Positions 9,405-18,816 of a DNA stretch of 64,000 nucleotides are shown here, one piece after another. Below the pieces are notes generated by a model. The model worked only from the letters and a program-made list of their open reading frames with translations. It searched no databases and was not told the origin of the DNA. This DNA comes from Shewanella sp. MBTL60-112-B2 (GTDB lineage: Bacteria; Pseudomonadota; Gammaproteobacteria; Enterobacterales; Shewanellaceae), in NCBI RefSeq assembly GCF_019655055.1, contig NZ_BPFA01000013.1:50545-114544 (forward strand). The letters run 5' to 3'. Numbering within the stretch: the stretch's first letter is position 1; the number at the start of each line of letters is the position of its first letter. The position numbers and the translations under genes were made by a program.

Positions 9405-10514
9405 ATGAATAACAGTTATTACGTAGGCTTAATGTCAGGCACCAGCATGGACGGTGTCGATGCGGTTCTAGTTAGCTTTGAAGGCGAGAAACCAAGTCTT
9501 ATCGCCTTTCATACAGAGGAACTTCCAAAAGCGCTATTAAGCAGCTTGCAAAAGCTTTGCTTGCCGGGAAATGATGAGATAAACCGTCTCGGTCACTTAG
9601 ATCGCAGCATGGGCAAGCTCTTCGCCAAAGCGGTCAACGCCCTGTTGGCAGCAGCCAATATCGAAAAATCACAAGTCATAGCTATTGGCAGCCATGGCCA
9701 AACCGTACGTCATATGCCTAACCTTGAGATGGGCTTTACCCTACAGATTGGCGATCCCAACACCATTGCCGTTGAGACGGGTATCGATGTTATTGCCGAC
9801 TTTAGACGCAAAGATATCGCTCTTGGTGGCCAAGGTGCCCCGCTAGTTCCCGCTTTTCATCAGCATGTATTTGCCAGCCCTAACCACAAACGCATCATCC
9901 TTAATATTGGCGGCATTGCCAATGTGACCTACCTGCCAGGTAATAATGAGGATGTCACAGGTTTTGATACCGGACCTGGAAATGGATTAAGTGATGCGTG
10001 GATCCAACATCAGTTAAGTCAGCCCTATGACAAGGATGGCGCCTGGGCAAAATCCGGCACAACAGATCAAAAAATGTTGCAGCACCTGCTGTCACACCCT
10101 TATTTTGCTCTCGCCGCGCCAAAGAGCACAGGTCGAGAACTTTTCAATCAAGCTTGGGCTGAGCAGCAGCTATCGGAATTTGGCTACTTAAGTGAAGCTG
10201 ATATTCAATCTACCCTCCTCGACTTAACCTGCTACAGCATAGCCAACGATGCACTTAAGTTATCGGAAAATGGTGAACTATATGTATGTGGTGGTGGCGC
10301 CTACAACAGTGAGTTAATGCACCGATTACACAAACTCCTGCCTAACTATAAGGTGGTGACAACCTCAGAGCTTGGTATGGACCCGCAGTGGGTCGAAGGG
10401 ATTGCATTTGCCTGGTTGGCAATGCGCTATCATCAAGGTCTACCTGGTAACCTGCCGGCGGTAACCGGCGCTTCAAGAGAAGCCATCCTAGGCTCTTTCT
10501 ACCCAGCCAACTAA
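9405..10514 (+). CDS. anmK: Anhydro-N-acetylmuramic acid kinase
   Basis: It converts 1,6-anhydroMurNAc released from recycled cell wall to MurNAc-6-phosphate. The 369 residues match the family. Recognisable segments are [15 protein letters not shown] at the N-terminus (phosphate-binding loop), [42 protein letters not shown] and [12 protein letters not shown]. The position directly after a murein endopeptidase gene (50-bp gap) fits a shared role in peptidoglycan turnover, though they need not be one transcript. Confidence 0.96.
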   Translation: MNNSYYVGLMSGTSMDGVDAVLVSFEGEKPSLIAFHTEELPKALLSSLQKLCLPGNDEINRLGHLDRSMGKLFAKAVNALLAAANIEKSQVIAIGSHGQTVRHMPNLEMGFTLQIGDPNTIAVETGIDVIADFRRKDIALGGQGAPLVPAFHQHVFASPNHKRIILNIGGIANVTYLPGNNEDVTGFDTGPGNGLSDAWIQHQLSQPYDKDGAWAKSGTTDQKMLQHLLSHPYFALAAPKSTGRELFNQAWAEQQLSEFGYLSEADIQSTLLDLTCYSIANDALKLSENGELYVCGGGAYNSELMHRLHKLLPNYKVVTTSELGMDPQWVEGIAFAWLAMRYHQGLPGNLPAVTGASREAILGSFYPAN

Positions 10515-10530
10515 TCATCATTAGCCAGTA

Positions 10531-10687
10531 ATATTCAATACTACTGGCTAACCTTGTGGCTTAACATCCAGCTCAAGCCTAACGATAAACCCTAACGATA
10601 AACCCTAACGATAAACCAATCTAGTACAGCAACTTATGCTGTAGCCTAATCACATCACGTTTGTAATTTTGCGATAACGTCATCAGT
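10531..10687. repeat. Tandem duplication, copy 1 (157 bp), with three 13-bp units
   Basis: This stretch repeats almost exactly at 10699-10842. It contains the last codons and stop of the CadC-like gene in a detached form, downstream of the real stop. It also has three tandem CCTAACGATAAAC units, against two in the other copy; that one unit accounts for the 13-bp length difference. Confidence 0.9.
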
Positions 10688-10698
10688 TGGCTATTACG

Positions 10699-10842
10699 AT
10701 ATTCGATACTACTGGCTAACCCTGTGGCTTAACATCCAGCTCAAGCCTAACGATAAACCCTAACGATAAACCAATCTAGTACAGCAACTTATGCTGTAGC
10801 CTAATCACATCACGTTTGTAATTTTGCGATAACGTCATCAGT
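10699..10842. repeat. Tandem duplication, copy 2 (144 bp), overlapping the 3' end of the CadC-like gene
   Basis: This is the partner of 10531-10687. It overlaps the true 3' end of the regulator gene (stop at 10776-10778) and its downstream flank. The two copies differ at only a few bases besides the one 13-bp unit, so the duplication is recent. Confidence 0.9.
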
Positions 10843-12926
10843 AAGCTGTTTCGGTTAGCCACATAGGTCATAGCGCCCGAGCGTGGAATACTGCCCGACG
10901 GTAACTTCAAAATAGGCGTAATTAGCCCAGTGTTAAAACGCCAAAAGTTGATCAACTGAAAACCACTACGGCTGTTTCTAAAATAAATGCCTTTATCGGT
11001 CGCCACCCAGTTATAGCCTTCGCCGAAATTATTGCCACTGATCAACTCGCTTGGCTGGCCTGGATTAGCTAAAGAGAGCATCCACAATCCGCTTTTTCCA
11101 AGCTGAGTAAAGACTAACTTATCAGCGGCAATCATCTTGCCTAACCGCATATCTATAGGGCTTATGACCTTGGGTAAGCGGTTATCTAGATAAAACTCAG
11201 TGATACCATCTTTACTGCTCGCCAGCACCATCTGATCATTCCAGCCCCAGCTTGGGCGGTTATGATCTAAATAGGGGGTAGCAAGAATACTAATATTGGA
11301 GGTCTTCATATCCAGCACATGAATTTTGTTGCCTTCATTTTTGTCATCGGGCGCAAGGAAAGCCACCTTAGTGCCATCATGGGACCAACTAGGATAAGCC
11401 ACCCTGCGCTTAAGATCTGTGTGCTGTCGCCTTTGCTTGCCATCAGCATCGCTTGACCAGATTTCGTTAAAGCCGGTTTCATTAGAGACATAAACAATAC
11501 GCTGAGTAACAGAAGAATAATCGGGGTTTCGGTAGCTGTATTCCACCTGTAGCAGTGGGAAGGTTGCGGTTGGAATAGACTGCTCTAATGCAAATGAAGC
11601 GACCTGATAGTCACGCATATAATTGGAATAGACCACTTCATCACTATTGGGAATAGAGCGGGGATAACTCATGCCTTCCACTTCCAGTGGCTGGATCTGC
11701 TTGTCATCTATCCCCACTATGTAACCATTTCTTACCCCGGAATTTTCGGTGCTAAAAATCAAACGCTCACTGTCTTGATGCCAACTAATACCACGAATAT
11801 CTTCTAAGCCAAAGGTTAAACGCCGCTCCTCTCCAGTTTCGGTATGCAGTAGAAAGATATCTTCCGAGATATTACCAAAGCGCCTAGCCACTGCGAGCCA
11901 ACTGCCATCGGGACTAAAAGCCGCATCGCGATCTCGGTAACTACAGTTTTCTTTGCAGGATAAACGCTTAGGAATACTGTCGTCTCGATTTAAAGCCAAC
12001 TCATACAGACCCGAGCCAAATCCTTCGTCGGCATCCCAGATATAAACCAAACGACTGCCATCTGGCGCGACATCAATAGCTGAGCTATAGGTGAAACATT
12101 GCCCCAACTTAAGTGCTTCGTTACTGTCTAAATTGAGTTTAGTCAGGTAACACTTATCTTCACTCCTATGCTCTGAACCATAATACAGTGCGCTGCCATC
12201 AGGACTCCATACGGCTCGGATCTCCGCAGACTTAGTCGATGTCAGTCGCTTGGGGCTTTCGGTTGGGTTTTGCAGATCTTTAAGGTAAAGGCTCGCATAC
12301 CTATTACTGCCACGACTGCCATAAACAAGCCAACGACCATCGGGGGAAACTGCGGGGTAAAGCTCTGAGCCAGCTGCAGTGGTTAAATTCAACTTAACCG
12401 TTGGGACATAGCGAATGCTGTCTTGATACAAATGGTAACCCCAAGCTACAGCAATTAGGGCTAAACAAAGACTTGCTGCCAGCAGCAAGCGTCGATTTAC
12501 GACAGTCAACCGAGTGATTGTAAATTGCGCTTGCTGAAATAAGTCTGGCTCATCCACCAGATCCGCATCATTAAACTTAGGTTCGAGCAGTAAGCGATAA
12601 CCCATCTTACGAACTGTTTCAATGGCTTGTTCGCCACCAGCATCGAGACCGAGTTGTTTGCGTAGATGCCAGATAGCATTGGTTAGCGCTTTACTACCCA
12701 CATAGCTATTACCTTCCCAGATATTGTCAATCAGCTCCTCACGGGTGACAACCTTCGGGTACTGCCGCGCAAGGTAGCTTAATACTTCAATAAATTTGGG
12801 CTGAATAGAGACTTTTTTAATGCTATTGCTATCGCTGCTCGCGTCATAAAAATTAAGGCTATTATCGCTAGGATTGACCTCACAACGACCGAGCTTAAAT
12901 ACCGCTTCTTTTCTTATCTCTATCAT
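10776..12926 (-). CDS. CadC/ToxR-like membrane transcriptional regulator with WD40/TolB-like propeller
   Basis: The first 110 residues are an OmpR/PhoB-type winged helix (VTREELIDNIWEGNSYVGSKALTNAIWHL is the recognition region, RKMGYRLL the wing). One membrane helix follows at about 143-163 (LLLAASLCLALIAVAWGYHLY). The remaining 550 residues are repeated PD40/TolB-like blades such as LYPAVSPDGRWLVYGSRG, AVWSPDGSALYYGS and AAFSPDGSWLAVARR. The periplasmic propeller presumably senses a ligand or envelope state and the cytoplasmic head binds DNA directly, as in CadC. It is divergent from the TonB-dependent receptor gene and is the likely regulator of that cluster. The 3' end lies in a recent duplication. 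Confidence 0.9.
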   Translation of the reverse strand: MIEIRKEAVFKLGRCEVNPSDNSLNFYDASSDSNSIKKVSIQPKFIEVLSYLARQYPKVVTREELIDNIWEGNSYVGSKALTNAIWHLRKQLGLDAGGEQAIETVRKMGYRLLLEPKFNDADLVDEPDLFQQAQFTITRLTVVNRRLLLAASLCLALIAVAWGYHLYQDSIRYVPTVKLNLTTAAGSELYPAVSPDGRWLVYGSRGSNRYASLYLKDLQNPTESPKRLTSTKSAEIRAVWSPDGSALYYGSEHRSEDKCYLTKLNLDSNEALKLGQCFTYSSAIDVAPDGSRLVYIWDADEGFGSGLYELALNRDDSIPKRLSCKENCSYRDRDAAFSPDGSWLAVARRFGNISEDIFLLHTETGEERRLTFGLEDIRGISWHQDSERLIFSTENSGVRNGYIVGIDDKQIQPLEVEGMSYPRSIPNSDEVVYSNYMRDYQVASFALEQSIPTATFPLLQVEYSYRNPDYSSVTQRIVYVSNETGFNEIWSSDADGKQRRQHTDLKRRVAYPSWSHDGTKVAFLAPDDKNEGNKIHVLDMKTSNISILATPYLDHNRPSWGWNDQMVLASSKDGITEFYLDNRLPKVISPIDMRLGKMIAADKLVFTQLGKSGLWMLSLANPGQPSELISGNNFGEGYNWVATDKGIYFRNSRSGFQLINFWRFNTGLITPILKLPSGSIPRSGAMTYVANRNSLLMTLSQNYKRDVIRLQHKLLY

Positions 12927-13279
12927 CCCAACCCCATTTTTTGCTTATCTTTTTTATATCGACAGTGACAAAGCCATCAAGAGTTCACATCTATTCAACA
13001 TAGACAAAGCAAACCACACGCCCCCAAAAGATACACTAAACCAATGAAAATATGAACAATAGAGATTAAATAGACATATAAACAACAAAGAAACGACCCG
13101 CAATCGATTGCCGCCAAGTTACAAATTAATTACAAATGAACTCAGTTGACAACCAGCAGCATATGAATTGGAAACTCGACAGTATTCACCCCAGGAATGA
13201 CTCGCCTTAATCAGCTGATGTTGTGCGCAAATACGATTAAAGGCGTTTGGGGACATTATAAAAATAAGGACTGCAATCA
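12927..13279. promoter_or_regulatory. 353-bp divergent regulatory region between CadC-like and TonB-receptor genes
   Basis: No coding frame is convincing here. The region is AT-rich near 13020-13140 and should hold both promoters and any CadC-like operator. I do not see an operator repeat clear enough to name. AAGGACTG lies about 10 nt before the receptor ATG. Confidence 0.4.
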
Positions 13280-16063
13280 ATGAAATCTAAGATGAAACCT
13301 AAGATGAAAATTTCAGCATTGAGCCTAGCCATAAGTATGGCAACGCTCACCCCCACAACCTTATTTGCAGCCGAAGCCGCAGACAAGAGCGACGCTAAAC
13401 AAGAGATGGAAAAAATTGAGGTCACGGGTTCACGTATTAAACGTGCCGACTTCGAAGGTGTTGCCCCAGTAACCGTGATCACCGCCGACGATATAGCCAA
13501 TAGCGGCCTTAACTCTATTGCAGAAGTACTGCAATCCTCTGTAGCCAATACTGGTGGTTCACTCAATGGGGAAAGCGATGGCTTTACCGATAGCGCAAGC
13601 TCAGTCAACTTACGTGGTATGGGAGCTAACCGCACTCTGGTATTGATCAACAGTCGTCGCCAGGCTTCGTTCCCAAGTGCAGCTGGCGGCACTTCAAACT
13701 TTGTCGACGTATCTGATATTCCAACAGCTGCGGTAGAGCGTATTGAAATTCTAACTGGTGGCGCGTCGGCAATTTACGGTTCTGATGCGGTAGGTGGTGT
13801 GGTGAACATCATCTTAAAGCAGCAATATGACGGCGCTAAAGTCGCCGCGAAATATACCGAGCCGACTCAAGGCGGCGGTGAACAATTAGACTTGTCTTAC
13901 CTACAGGGATTTAATACCGAAAAGAGCCAAACCCTGTTAATGCTTGAATACAAAAAAGTCGAATCGATTCAAACATATCAACGTGACGACCTTTATAGTC
14001 CTGCTTACTATGAAAATGAAGATGGTGAACTTACATGGGGAGCAGGTCCTTATGGCGACGCAACTCCTTCAAGCTGGTCTTCTAGAATTACCGATTACAG
14101 CAAGGTTTATCACGAAGATAAGTACGTTAACCTAGACGAACAGCAATGTAGTGAACTATTTGGTGACAAAGGCATTTACAGACCCGACTACAAATATGGT
14201 TGTTACTACGATAAGTACGCCGACCGTGGTCTACAGTCAGCTTACGACCGCGTTAACTTAGTGCTTAACACTACTTATGACTTAAACGATGATTGGCAAA
14301 TTTACGGCATGATTAACGCGTCGTACAAAGAGTCGACTAAGTACAAAGATGAAAAGGGTTTCGGAACCAGTATTTATCAAGATGAAGCGACCGGTGCGCT
14401 GAGTTATGACAAGTATGAGTTTGAAGATGATAGCCGCTTCTACCTAGCCCGTAGAATGGAAGAGTATCCTGGACCTCGTACCTATGATACGCAAAACACT
14501 AAGGCTGCTATCTCGTTTGGCGCCGACGGCACCATAGGTGAGTATGAACTAGATCTCTCTTGGTCTAGCAGCTACAACAAATACGAAAAACAAAACCATC
14601 ACATGGTGAGCGCCGATGCGCTGCTCGATATTGTCACCTTTGATCCAAACGATGCAGATCCATCAAAGTGGTATCCGCATAATGAGCTGACGACTGAACA
14701 AGCTAACATGCTAATTGCTGATTCAACCAAGAATTCAGACTCAAGTATGCACCAGTTCCAAGCGGTGTTTACTGGCGACCTAATGGAATTACCAGCGGGT
14801 ACAGCAGGCTTTGCAACCACGGCCGAATGGGCGCGTGAAAGTTATGAAGATACCCTAGATGAAGTGACAATGAGCGGTGGTTTAATCGGTATGGGCGGTA
14901 CCGGTGGTAAAGGTGATCGTGACCGTGTGGCCGTTGCTGGTGAATTACAAATCCCACTACTTGCCGACATCACTGGCATTAAGTCTTTAGACCTATCTGC
15001 AGCACTGCGTTACGACCAATATTTAGATGATTCAGATGTAGGCGGCGCAACCACACCACAAGTTGGACTTTCATACCGTCCGATTGATGAAGTCATGGTT
15101 CGTGCCAACTGGGGTAAGAGCTTTAGAGCACCAGACATGCACCGTTTATACGCAGGCCTCACTCGAGCTTACGGTTCTACCTCATACCCGCATCCAACCA
15201 TTCCAGATGAGGTCTATGAAGATAATTACAGCAGCATAAGCTCAGGTAATGTCAACCTTGAAGAGGAAAAGGGTGAATACTGGAACTTTGGTATTGTAGC
15301 CAACATAACCGACAATGCAGACATCACGGTTGACTGGTGGAACATCGAACTTGATGGAGCAGTAAAAACGATCTCAACCGATGAGATGTTAGACGACGAA
15401 GCCAAGTATAAGCAAACTGGCAACTACAATAGCTGTGACGAGATGGACATTGTCGGTTACCTAACCGAGCTTGATGATGATGGTTTTGAGAATATCTCTT
15501 GTATGCGTAAAGGCCCAATCAACAGCGCGTATGAAGCATCTGAAGGTATCGATACTAGCTTTAACTATCAATTCCCAGAAACTTCTGTGGGTGATTTTAA
15601 ATTCAAAGTTGCTGCCTCTTACCTAATTAAGAAAGAGTACCAAGAGCGCGTCGATAGCGAGATTGAAGAGCAAACTGAAACCGATTACTTCCCTAAGTGG
15701 AAAGGTAACGCAAGCTTAAGCTGGAACTATCAAGACTTCAGCGCAACAGTCGCCTACTACTACACAGGTGAAGCAAAAGGAACTGACACCTTTACCCTTA
15801 TCGATGCCGATGGCGAAGAGTATGAAGAAGATGATTACACTGACACGCTTGATGTCTATCAAACTGTCAACATCACCTTGAGCTACTACGCACCATGGGA
15901 AGGTCGATTCACCGCAGGTGTTAAGAACCTCACCGATGAAATGCCACCTTTGTATGACGTGCGTAACGACAAGCACAATGACTGGCCTTTCTATGAAGAT
16001 GACAACAGCAGCTATTCAAATACTGGACGTAGCTTCTTCTTAGGTTACTCACAGAAGTTTTAA
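13280..16063 (+). CDS. TonB-dependent outer-membrane receptor
   Basis: This 927-residue transporter has a basic N-terminus and signal peptide ending near LFAAEA. A plug domain follows (IEVTGSRIKRADFEGVAPV, then VNLRGMGANRTLVLINSRR and the typical VERIEILTGGASAIYGSDA), then a 22-strand-type barrel. It ends in FLGYSQKF with the C-terminal phenylalanine. IEVTGSRI with GGASAIYGSDAVGGVVNI is typical of Shewanella/Alteromonas receptors for peptides, carbohydrates or other large substrates rather than siderophores; the ligand is unknown. The S9 peptidase and phosphatase genes downstream and the CadC-like regulator upstream suggest regulated uptake of degradation products. Confidence 0.95.
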   Translation: MKSKMKPKMKISALSLAISMATLTPTTLFAAEAADKSDAKQEMEKIEVTGSRIKRADFEGVAPVTVITADDIANSGLNSIAEVLQSSVANTGGSLNGESDGFTDSASSVNLRGMGANRTLVLINSRRQASFPSAAGGTSNFVDVSDIPTAAVERIEILTGGASAIYGSDAVGGVVNIILKQQYDGAKVAAKYTEPTQGGGEQLDLSYLQGFNTEKSQTLLMLEYKKVESIQTYQRDDLYSPAYYENEDGELTWGAGPYGDATPSSWSSRITDYSKVYHEDKYVNLDEQQCSELFGDKGIYRPDYKYGCYYDKYADRGLQSAYDRVNLVLNTTYDLNDDWQIYGMINASYKESTKYKDEKGFGTSIYQDEATGALSYDKYEFEDDSRFYLARRMEEYPGPRTYDTQNTKAAISFGADGTIGEYELDLSWSSSYNKYEKQNHHMVSADALLDIVTFDPNDADPSKWYPHNELTTEQANMLIADSTKNSDSSMHQFQAVFTGDLMELPAGTAGFATTAEWARESYEDTLDEVTMSGGLIGMGGTGGKGDRDRVAVAGELQIPLLADITGIKSLDLSAALRYDQYLDDSDVGGATTPQVGLSYRPIDEVMVRANWGKSFRAPDMHRLYAGLTRAYGSTSYPHPTIPDEVYEDNYSSISSGNVNLEEEKGEYWNFGIVANITDNADITVDWWNIELDGAVKTISTDEMLDDEAKYKQTGNYNSCDEMDIVGYLTELDDDGFENISCMRKGPINSAYEASEGIDTSFNYQFPETSVGDFKFKVAASYLIKKEYQERVDSEIEEQTETDYFPKWKGNASLSWNYQDFSATVAYYYTGEAKGTDTFTLIDADGEEYEEDDYTDTLDVYQTVNITLSYYAPWEGRFTAGVKNLTDEMPPLYDVRNDKHNDWPFYEDDNSSYSNTGRSFFLGYSQKF

Positions 16064-16074
16064 CTCGTCATATC

Positions 16075-16110
16075 CCAAGCAAATTGAGTCATTGAACTCA
16101 ATTTGCTTGG
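16075..16110. repeat. 15-bp perfect inverted repeat after receptor gene
   Basis: The arms 16075-16089 and 16096-16110 are perfectly complementary with a 6-nt loop. There is no U-run on the + strand, so it is better seen as an mRNA 3'-stabilising or processing hairpin than a terminator. Confidence 0.75.
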
Positions 16111-16137
16111 GTAAATCTCCCTTAATAACGAGTTCTC

Positions 16138-16167
16138 AAGCGCCCATCTTATGGGCGCTTATTTTTA
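16138..16167 (+). terminator. Rho-independent terminator between receptor and S9 peptidase genes
   Basis: The arms 16138-16147 and 16151-16160 pair perfectly over 10 bp around CTT and are followed by ATTTTTA. It lies only 31 bp before the peptidase ATG, so it may attenuate rather than fully separate the two genes. Confidence 0.8.
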
Positions 16168-16198
16168 ATAATAACCACTTCTGGATCAGGAGATAAGA

Positions 16199-18721
16199 AT
16201 GTCTCGCAACTCGCTCTTAATGTATGCCCTGACTGCCATCTGTTACCCGCTATTTTTCAGCAATCAAGCCATGAGCAATAGCTACCAGCTCCCCAGTCAG
16301 GCCCTGCAAGATGTCGTCGAACAAACAAAAAATGTAAGCACTCGCTTATCCAGAGATAAGCAATGGTTGGCGGTATTGACTCCTAAAAAACATCTTTCAA
16401 TCGACACCCTCGCACAAGATGAGCGTAAACTCGCCGGGCTTAGAGTATCACCAGACTTGTTGATCCCGAGTCGAATCAAATACACCTACTTAAACATCGA
16501 ACTCATTAACCTAACCCAGCTTAAATCAACCGTAAAGCCTGTCACCATAGCGCTAGCCAGCGGCATGCAAGTAGCCAATGTCGCCTTCTCACCTGATAGC
16601 CAATACCTAAGCTATATCGGTCTAACAAAGCATAGCGCCGATCTATTTATTTATGATTTAGCCAAACAACAAAGCCACAAACTTAATCCTAGCCGCCTCA
16701 ATGCCACATTAGGCTTGAAATATATCTGGCAAAACGACAGCAAGGGAGTATTCACTAACCTCGTAGTCAAGAGCGCACCACAAACTCAAGATTACACGGC
16801 AATATCCCCTAACATAAGTGAAACCTCTGGGCAGAAAGCGCCGCGCAGAACCTATCAAGACCTGCTCAAAAACCCGCAGGATGAGCGCGAATTTTCAAGT
16901 TTAACCACCAGCCAACTCAGTTTTATCTCACTCAGTGGCAATGTCTCCCCAATTGGTGAACCTGCGATTAATATTAGCTATAGCCTGTCACCTAACGATA
17001 AGTACTTAGTGGTAAAACGCATCGCCGCGCCTTTCTCATATATGGTGAAATATTATGACTTTGCCCAATCGGTTGAACTCTTTAGCCGCTCGGGAGAAAA
17101 ACTGCAAACCCTTGCCCAGTTAGAGAGTAGTGAATATCGCCCACCGGGAAGCGACTCGGTGCGAAAAGGTCCACGCATGATCCATTGGCGTAGCGACAAA
17201 CCCGATACTCTCGCCTTCGTAAAAGCTCTCGATAAAGGCGATAGCCGCATTAAAACCGCTTATCGGGATCAACTGCTGCAGCTCAGCGCTCCTTTTACTC
17301 AACAACCAACGCCATTAACCAAGACGCCTTGGCGGATCAGCAAAGTACAGTGGGGGGAGAAAAATACCGCGCTTATCACTGAGCGTCAGTCCGATAAGAA
17401 GCAGATGCGAGTGAGCCTTTTAGATACCTCAATGCAAAGTGATAAAAGCTTATCCCTCTGGTATCAAAAGGCAATCCGCGATACTTACAAGGACCCGGGT
17501 AGCCTCTATCGCCAAAGCGCTAAAGTTGATGGACAAAGCCTAGGTCGAGTCTACAAGCTTGATAATAATAACCTGTTACATTACGGCCTTGGAGCATCGC
17601 CACAGGGCTATCAGCCATTCTTAAAGTCATCTGCACTCAGCGCTAATAAAAAGAACCACAGCATAGGCAAGCCAGTAACCCTTTGGCAGTCATCCATGCA
17701 AGAGTTAGAAAAGGTCAAATACGTCGTAAAGCTTAAGCCGCTAACACTTATCATCAGCAGGCAAAGCACTGATACGCCATCGCACCTAGTTATGCTCGAA
17801 GTCGAGTCTGGAAACGAGCAAGTTCTCTATCAGAATCCGCATAAGCTAGATGCTTATCAAGGCATGAGCCGACAACTGGTTAACTACACTCGCGATGACG
17901 GACTACCATTATCGGGTGTGCTATACCTCCCCGCTAATTACAACTCTAAAGATGGCCCACTGCCAGTACTCATGTGGGCCTATCCCCGCGAATACAAAAA
18001 TGCGGAGGTAGCCAGTCAAGTAAACTATTCGCCCAATCAATACAATCAAATTAGCGCTAAGGGCCCCGTTGCCTTCGTAGCCAAAGGTTTTGCCATCTTC
18101 GATAAGGTTGCCATGCCCATAGTTGGTGAAGGTAAAGATAAACCTAACGATAGTTTCCGCCATCAGTTGGTCGCCAATGCCAACGCTGCAATTGACACCT
18201 TGGTGAAGATGGGGGTGGCAGATAGGGAGCGAGTGGCTATCGGGGGTCACTCATACGGCGCCTTTATGGTAGCAAACCTACTGGCTCACTCGGATCTTTT
18301 TGCTGCAGGAATAGCCCGAAGTGGCGCCTATAACCGCACTCTTACGCCTTTTGGCTTTCAGCATGAAAAACGTAACTTCTGGGAGGCACCTAGTCTATAT
18401 CAACAGATATCACCCTTTACCCATGCTGACAAAATTGATGAACCATTATTGCTGATGCATGGCGAGATGGACTCCAATTCTGGCACCTATCCAATGCAGT
18501 CAGCCAGATTGTTTAAAGCAATAAGAGGGCTTGGGGGCCAAGCTCGCCTAGTCACCTTCCCTTATGAAAGCCATAGCTATAAGGCTAAAGAGTCGATTAT
18601 GCACATGTTATGGGAGCAAGAGAGCTGGCTAGAGCAGTACCTAAAAAGCCCTGCACTTAGCAGAGGTAGCGCCCACTTTTCACCTAACCAGCCAGACAAA
18701 TCACAAGTGACATTCCATTAA
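16199..18721 (+). CDS. S9 family (prolyl-oligopeptidase-type) serine peptidase, exported
   Basis: The 840-residue protein has a signal peptide (ALTAICYPLFFSNQAMS). A long beta-propeller region follows (VAFSPDSQYLSYIGL, YSLSPNDKYLVVKR), then a C-terminal alpha/beta-hydrolase domain. The nucleophile is Ser685 in IGGHSYGAF. The acid lies in LLMHGEMDSNSGT and the histidine in YESHSYKAKES. MWAYPREYKNAE and the GGHSYGAFM form resemble the bacterial/plant-plastid glutamyl-peptidase-like subgroup of S9 enzymes, but specificity is not certain. AGGAG precedes the ATG. With the receptor upstream it suggests periplasmic peptide degradation after uptake. Confidence 0.9.
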   Translation: MSRNSLLMYALTAICYPLFFSNQAMSNSYQLPSQALQDVVEQTKNVSTRLSRDKQWLAVLTPKKHLSIDTLAQDERKLAGLRVSPDLLIPSRIKYTYLNIELINLTQLKSTVKPVTIALASGMQVANVAFSPDSQYLSYIGLTKHSADLFIYDLAKQQSHKLNPSRLNATLGLKYIWQNDSKGVFTNLVVKSAPQTQDYTAISPNISETSGQKAPRRTYQDLLKNPQDEREFSSLTTSQLSFISLSGNVSPIGEPAINISYSLSPNDKYLVVKRIAAPFSYMVKYYDFAQSVELFSRSGEKLQTLAQLESSEYRPPGSDSVRKGPRMIHWRSDKPDTLAFVKALDKGDSRIKTAYRDQLLQLSAPFTQQPTPLTKTPWRISKVQWGEKNTALITERQSDKKQMRVSLLDTSMQSDKSLSLWYQKAIRDTYKDPGSLYRQSAKVDGQSLGRVYKLDNNNLLHYGLGASPQGYQPFLKSSALSANKKNHSIGKPVTLWQSSMQELEKVKYVVKLKPLTLIISRQSTDTPSHLVMLEVESGNEQVLYQNPHKLDAYQGMSRQLVNYTRDDGLPLSGVLYLPANYNSKDGPLPVLMWAYPREYKNAEVASQVNYSPNQYNQISAKGPVAFVAKGFAIFDKVAMPIVGEGKDKPNDSFRHQLVANANAAIDTLVKMGVADRERVAIGGHSYGAFMVANLLAHSDLFAAGIARSGAYNRTLTPFGFQHEKRNFWEAPSLYQQISPFTHADKIDEPLLLMHGEMDSNSGTYPMQSARLFKAIRGLGGQARLVTFPYESHSYKAKESIMHMLWEQESWLEQYLKSPALSRGSAHFSPNQPDKSQVTFH

Positions 18722-18725
18722 TAAC

Positions 18726-18794
18726 ATCTGTGGCCAATCCAGTTAACAGCTCATTTGAAGCTGAGCTTTTAACCGAGTGAGCCACAGATTTTTT
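18726..18794 (+). terminator. Branched terminator between S9 peptidase and alkaline phosphatase genes
   Basis: An outer stem (18726-18734 with 18781-18789, 9 bp) encloses a second stem built from AGCTCA/TGAGCT, and a run of T follows the outer arm. It sits 22 bp before the phosphatase ATG. Confidence 0.75.
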
Positions 18795-18816
18795 GAACAT
18801 TAAGGATAACTAGAGC

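Noticed and set aside
10570..10770. CRISPR-like repeats (CCTAACGATAAAC units)
   Set aside because: The units are head-to-tail without spacers and belong to a tandem duplication; no cas gene. No CRISPR array is present in the window.
13237..13692. 151-codon minus-strand frame over the TonB-receptor start
   Set aside because: Antisense shadow of a clear receptor gene with signal peptide and plug domain.
16075..16110. Strong inverted repeat taken as a terminator
   Set aside because: No T-run follows on the + strand; the true terminator is at 16138-16167.
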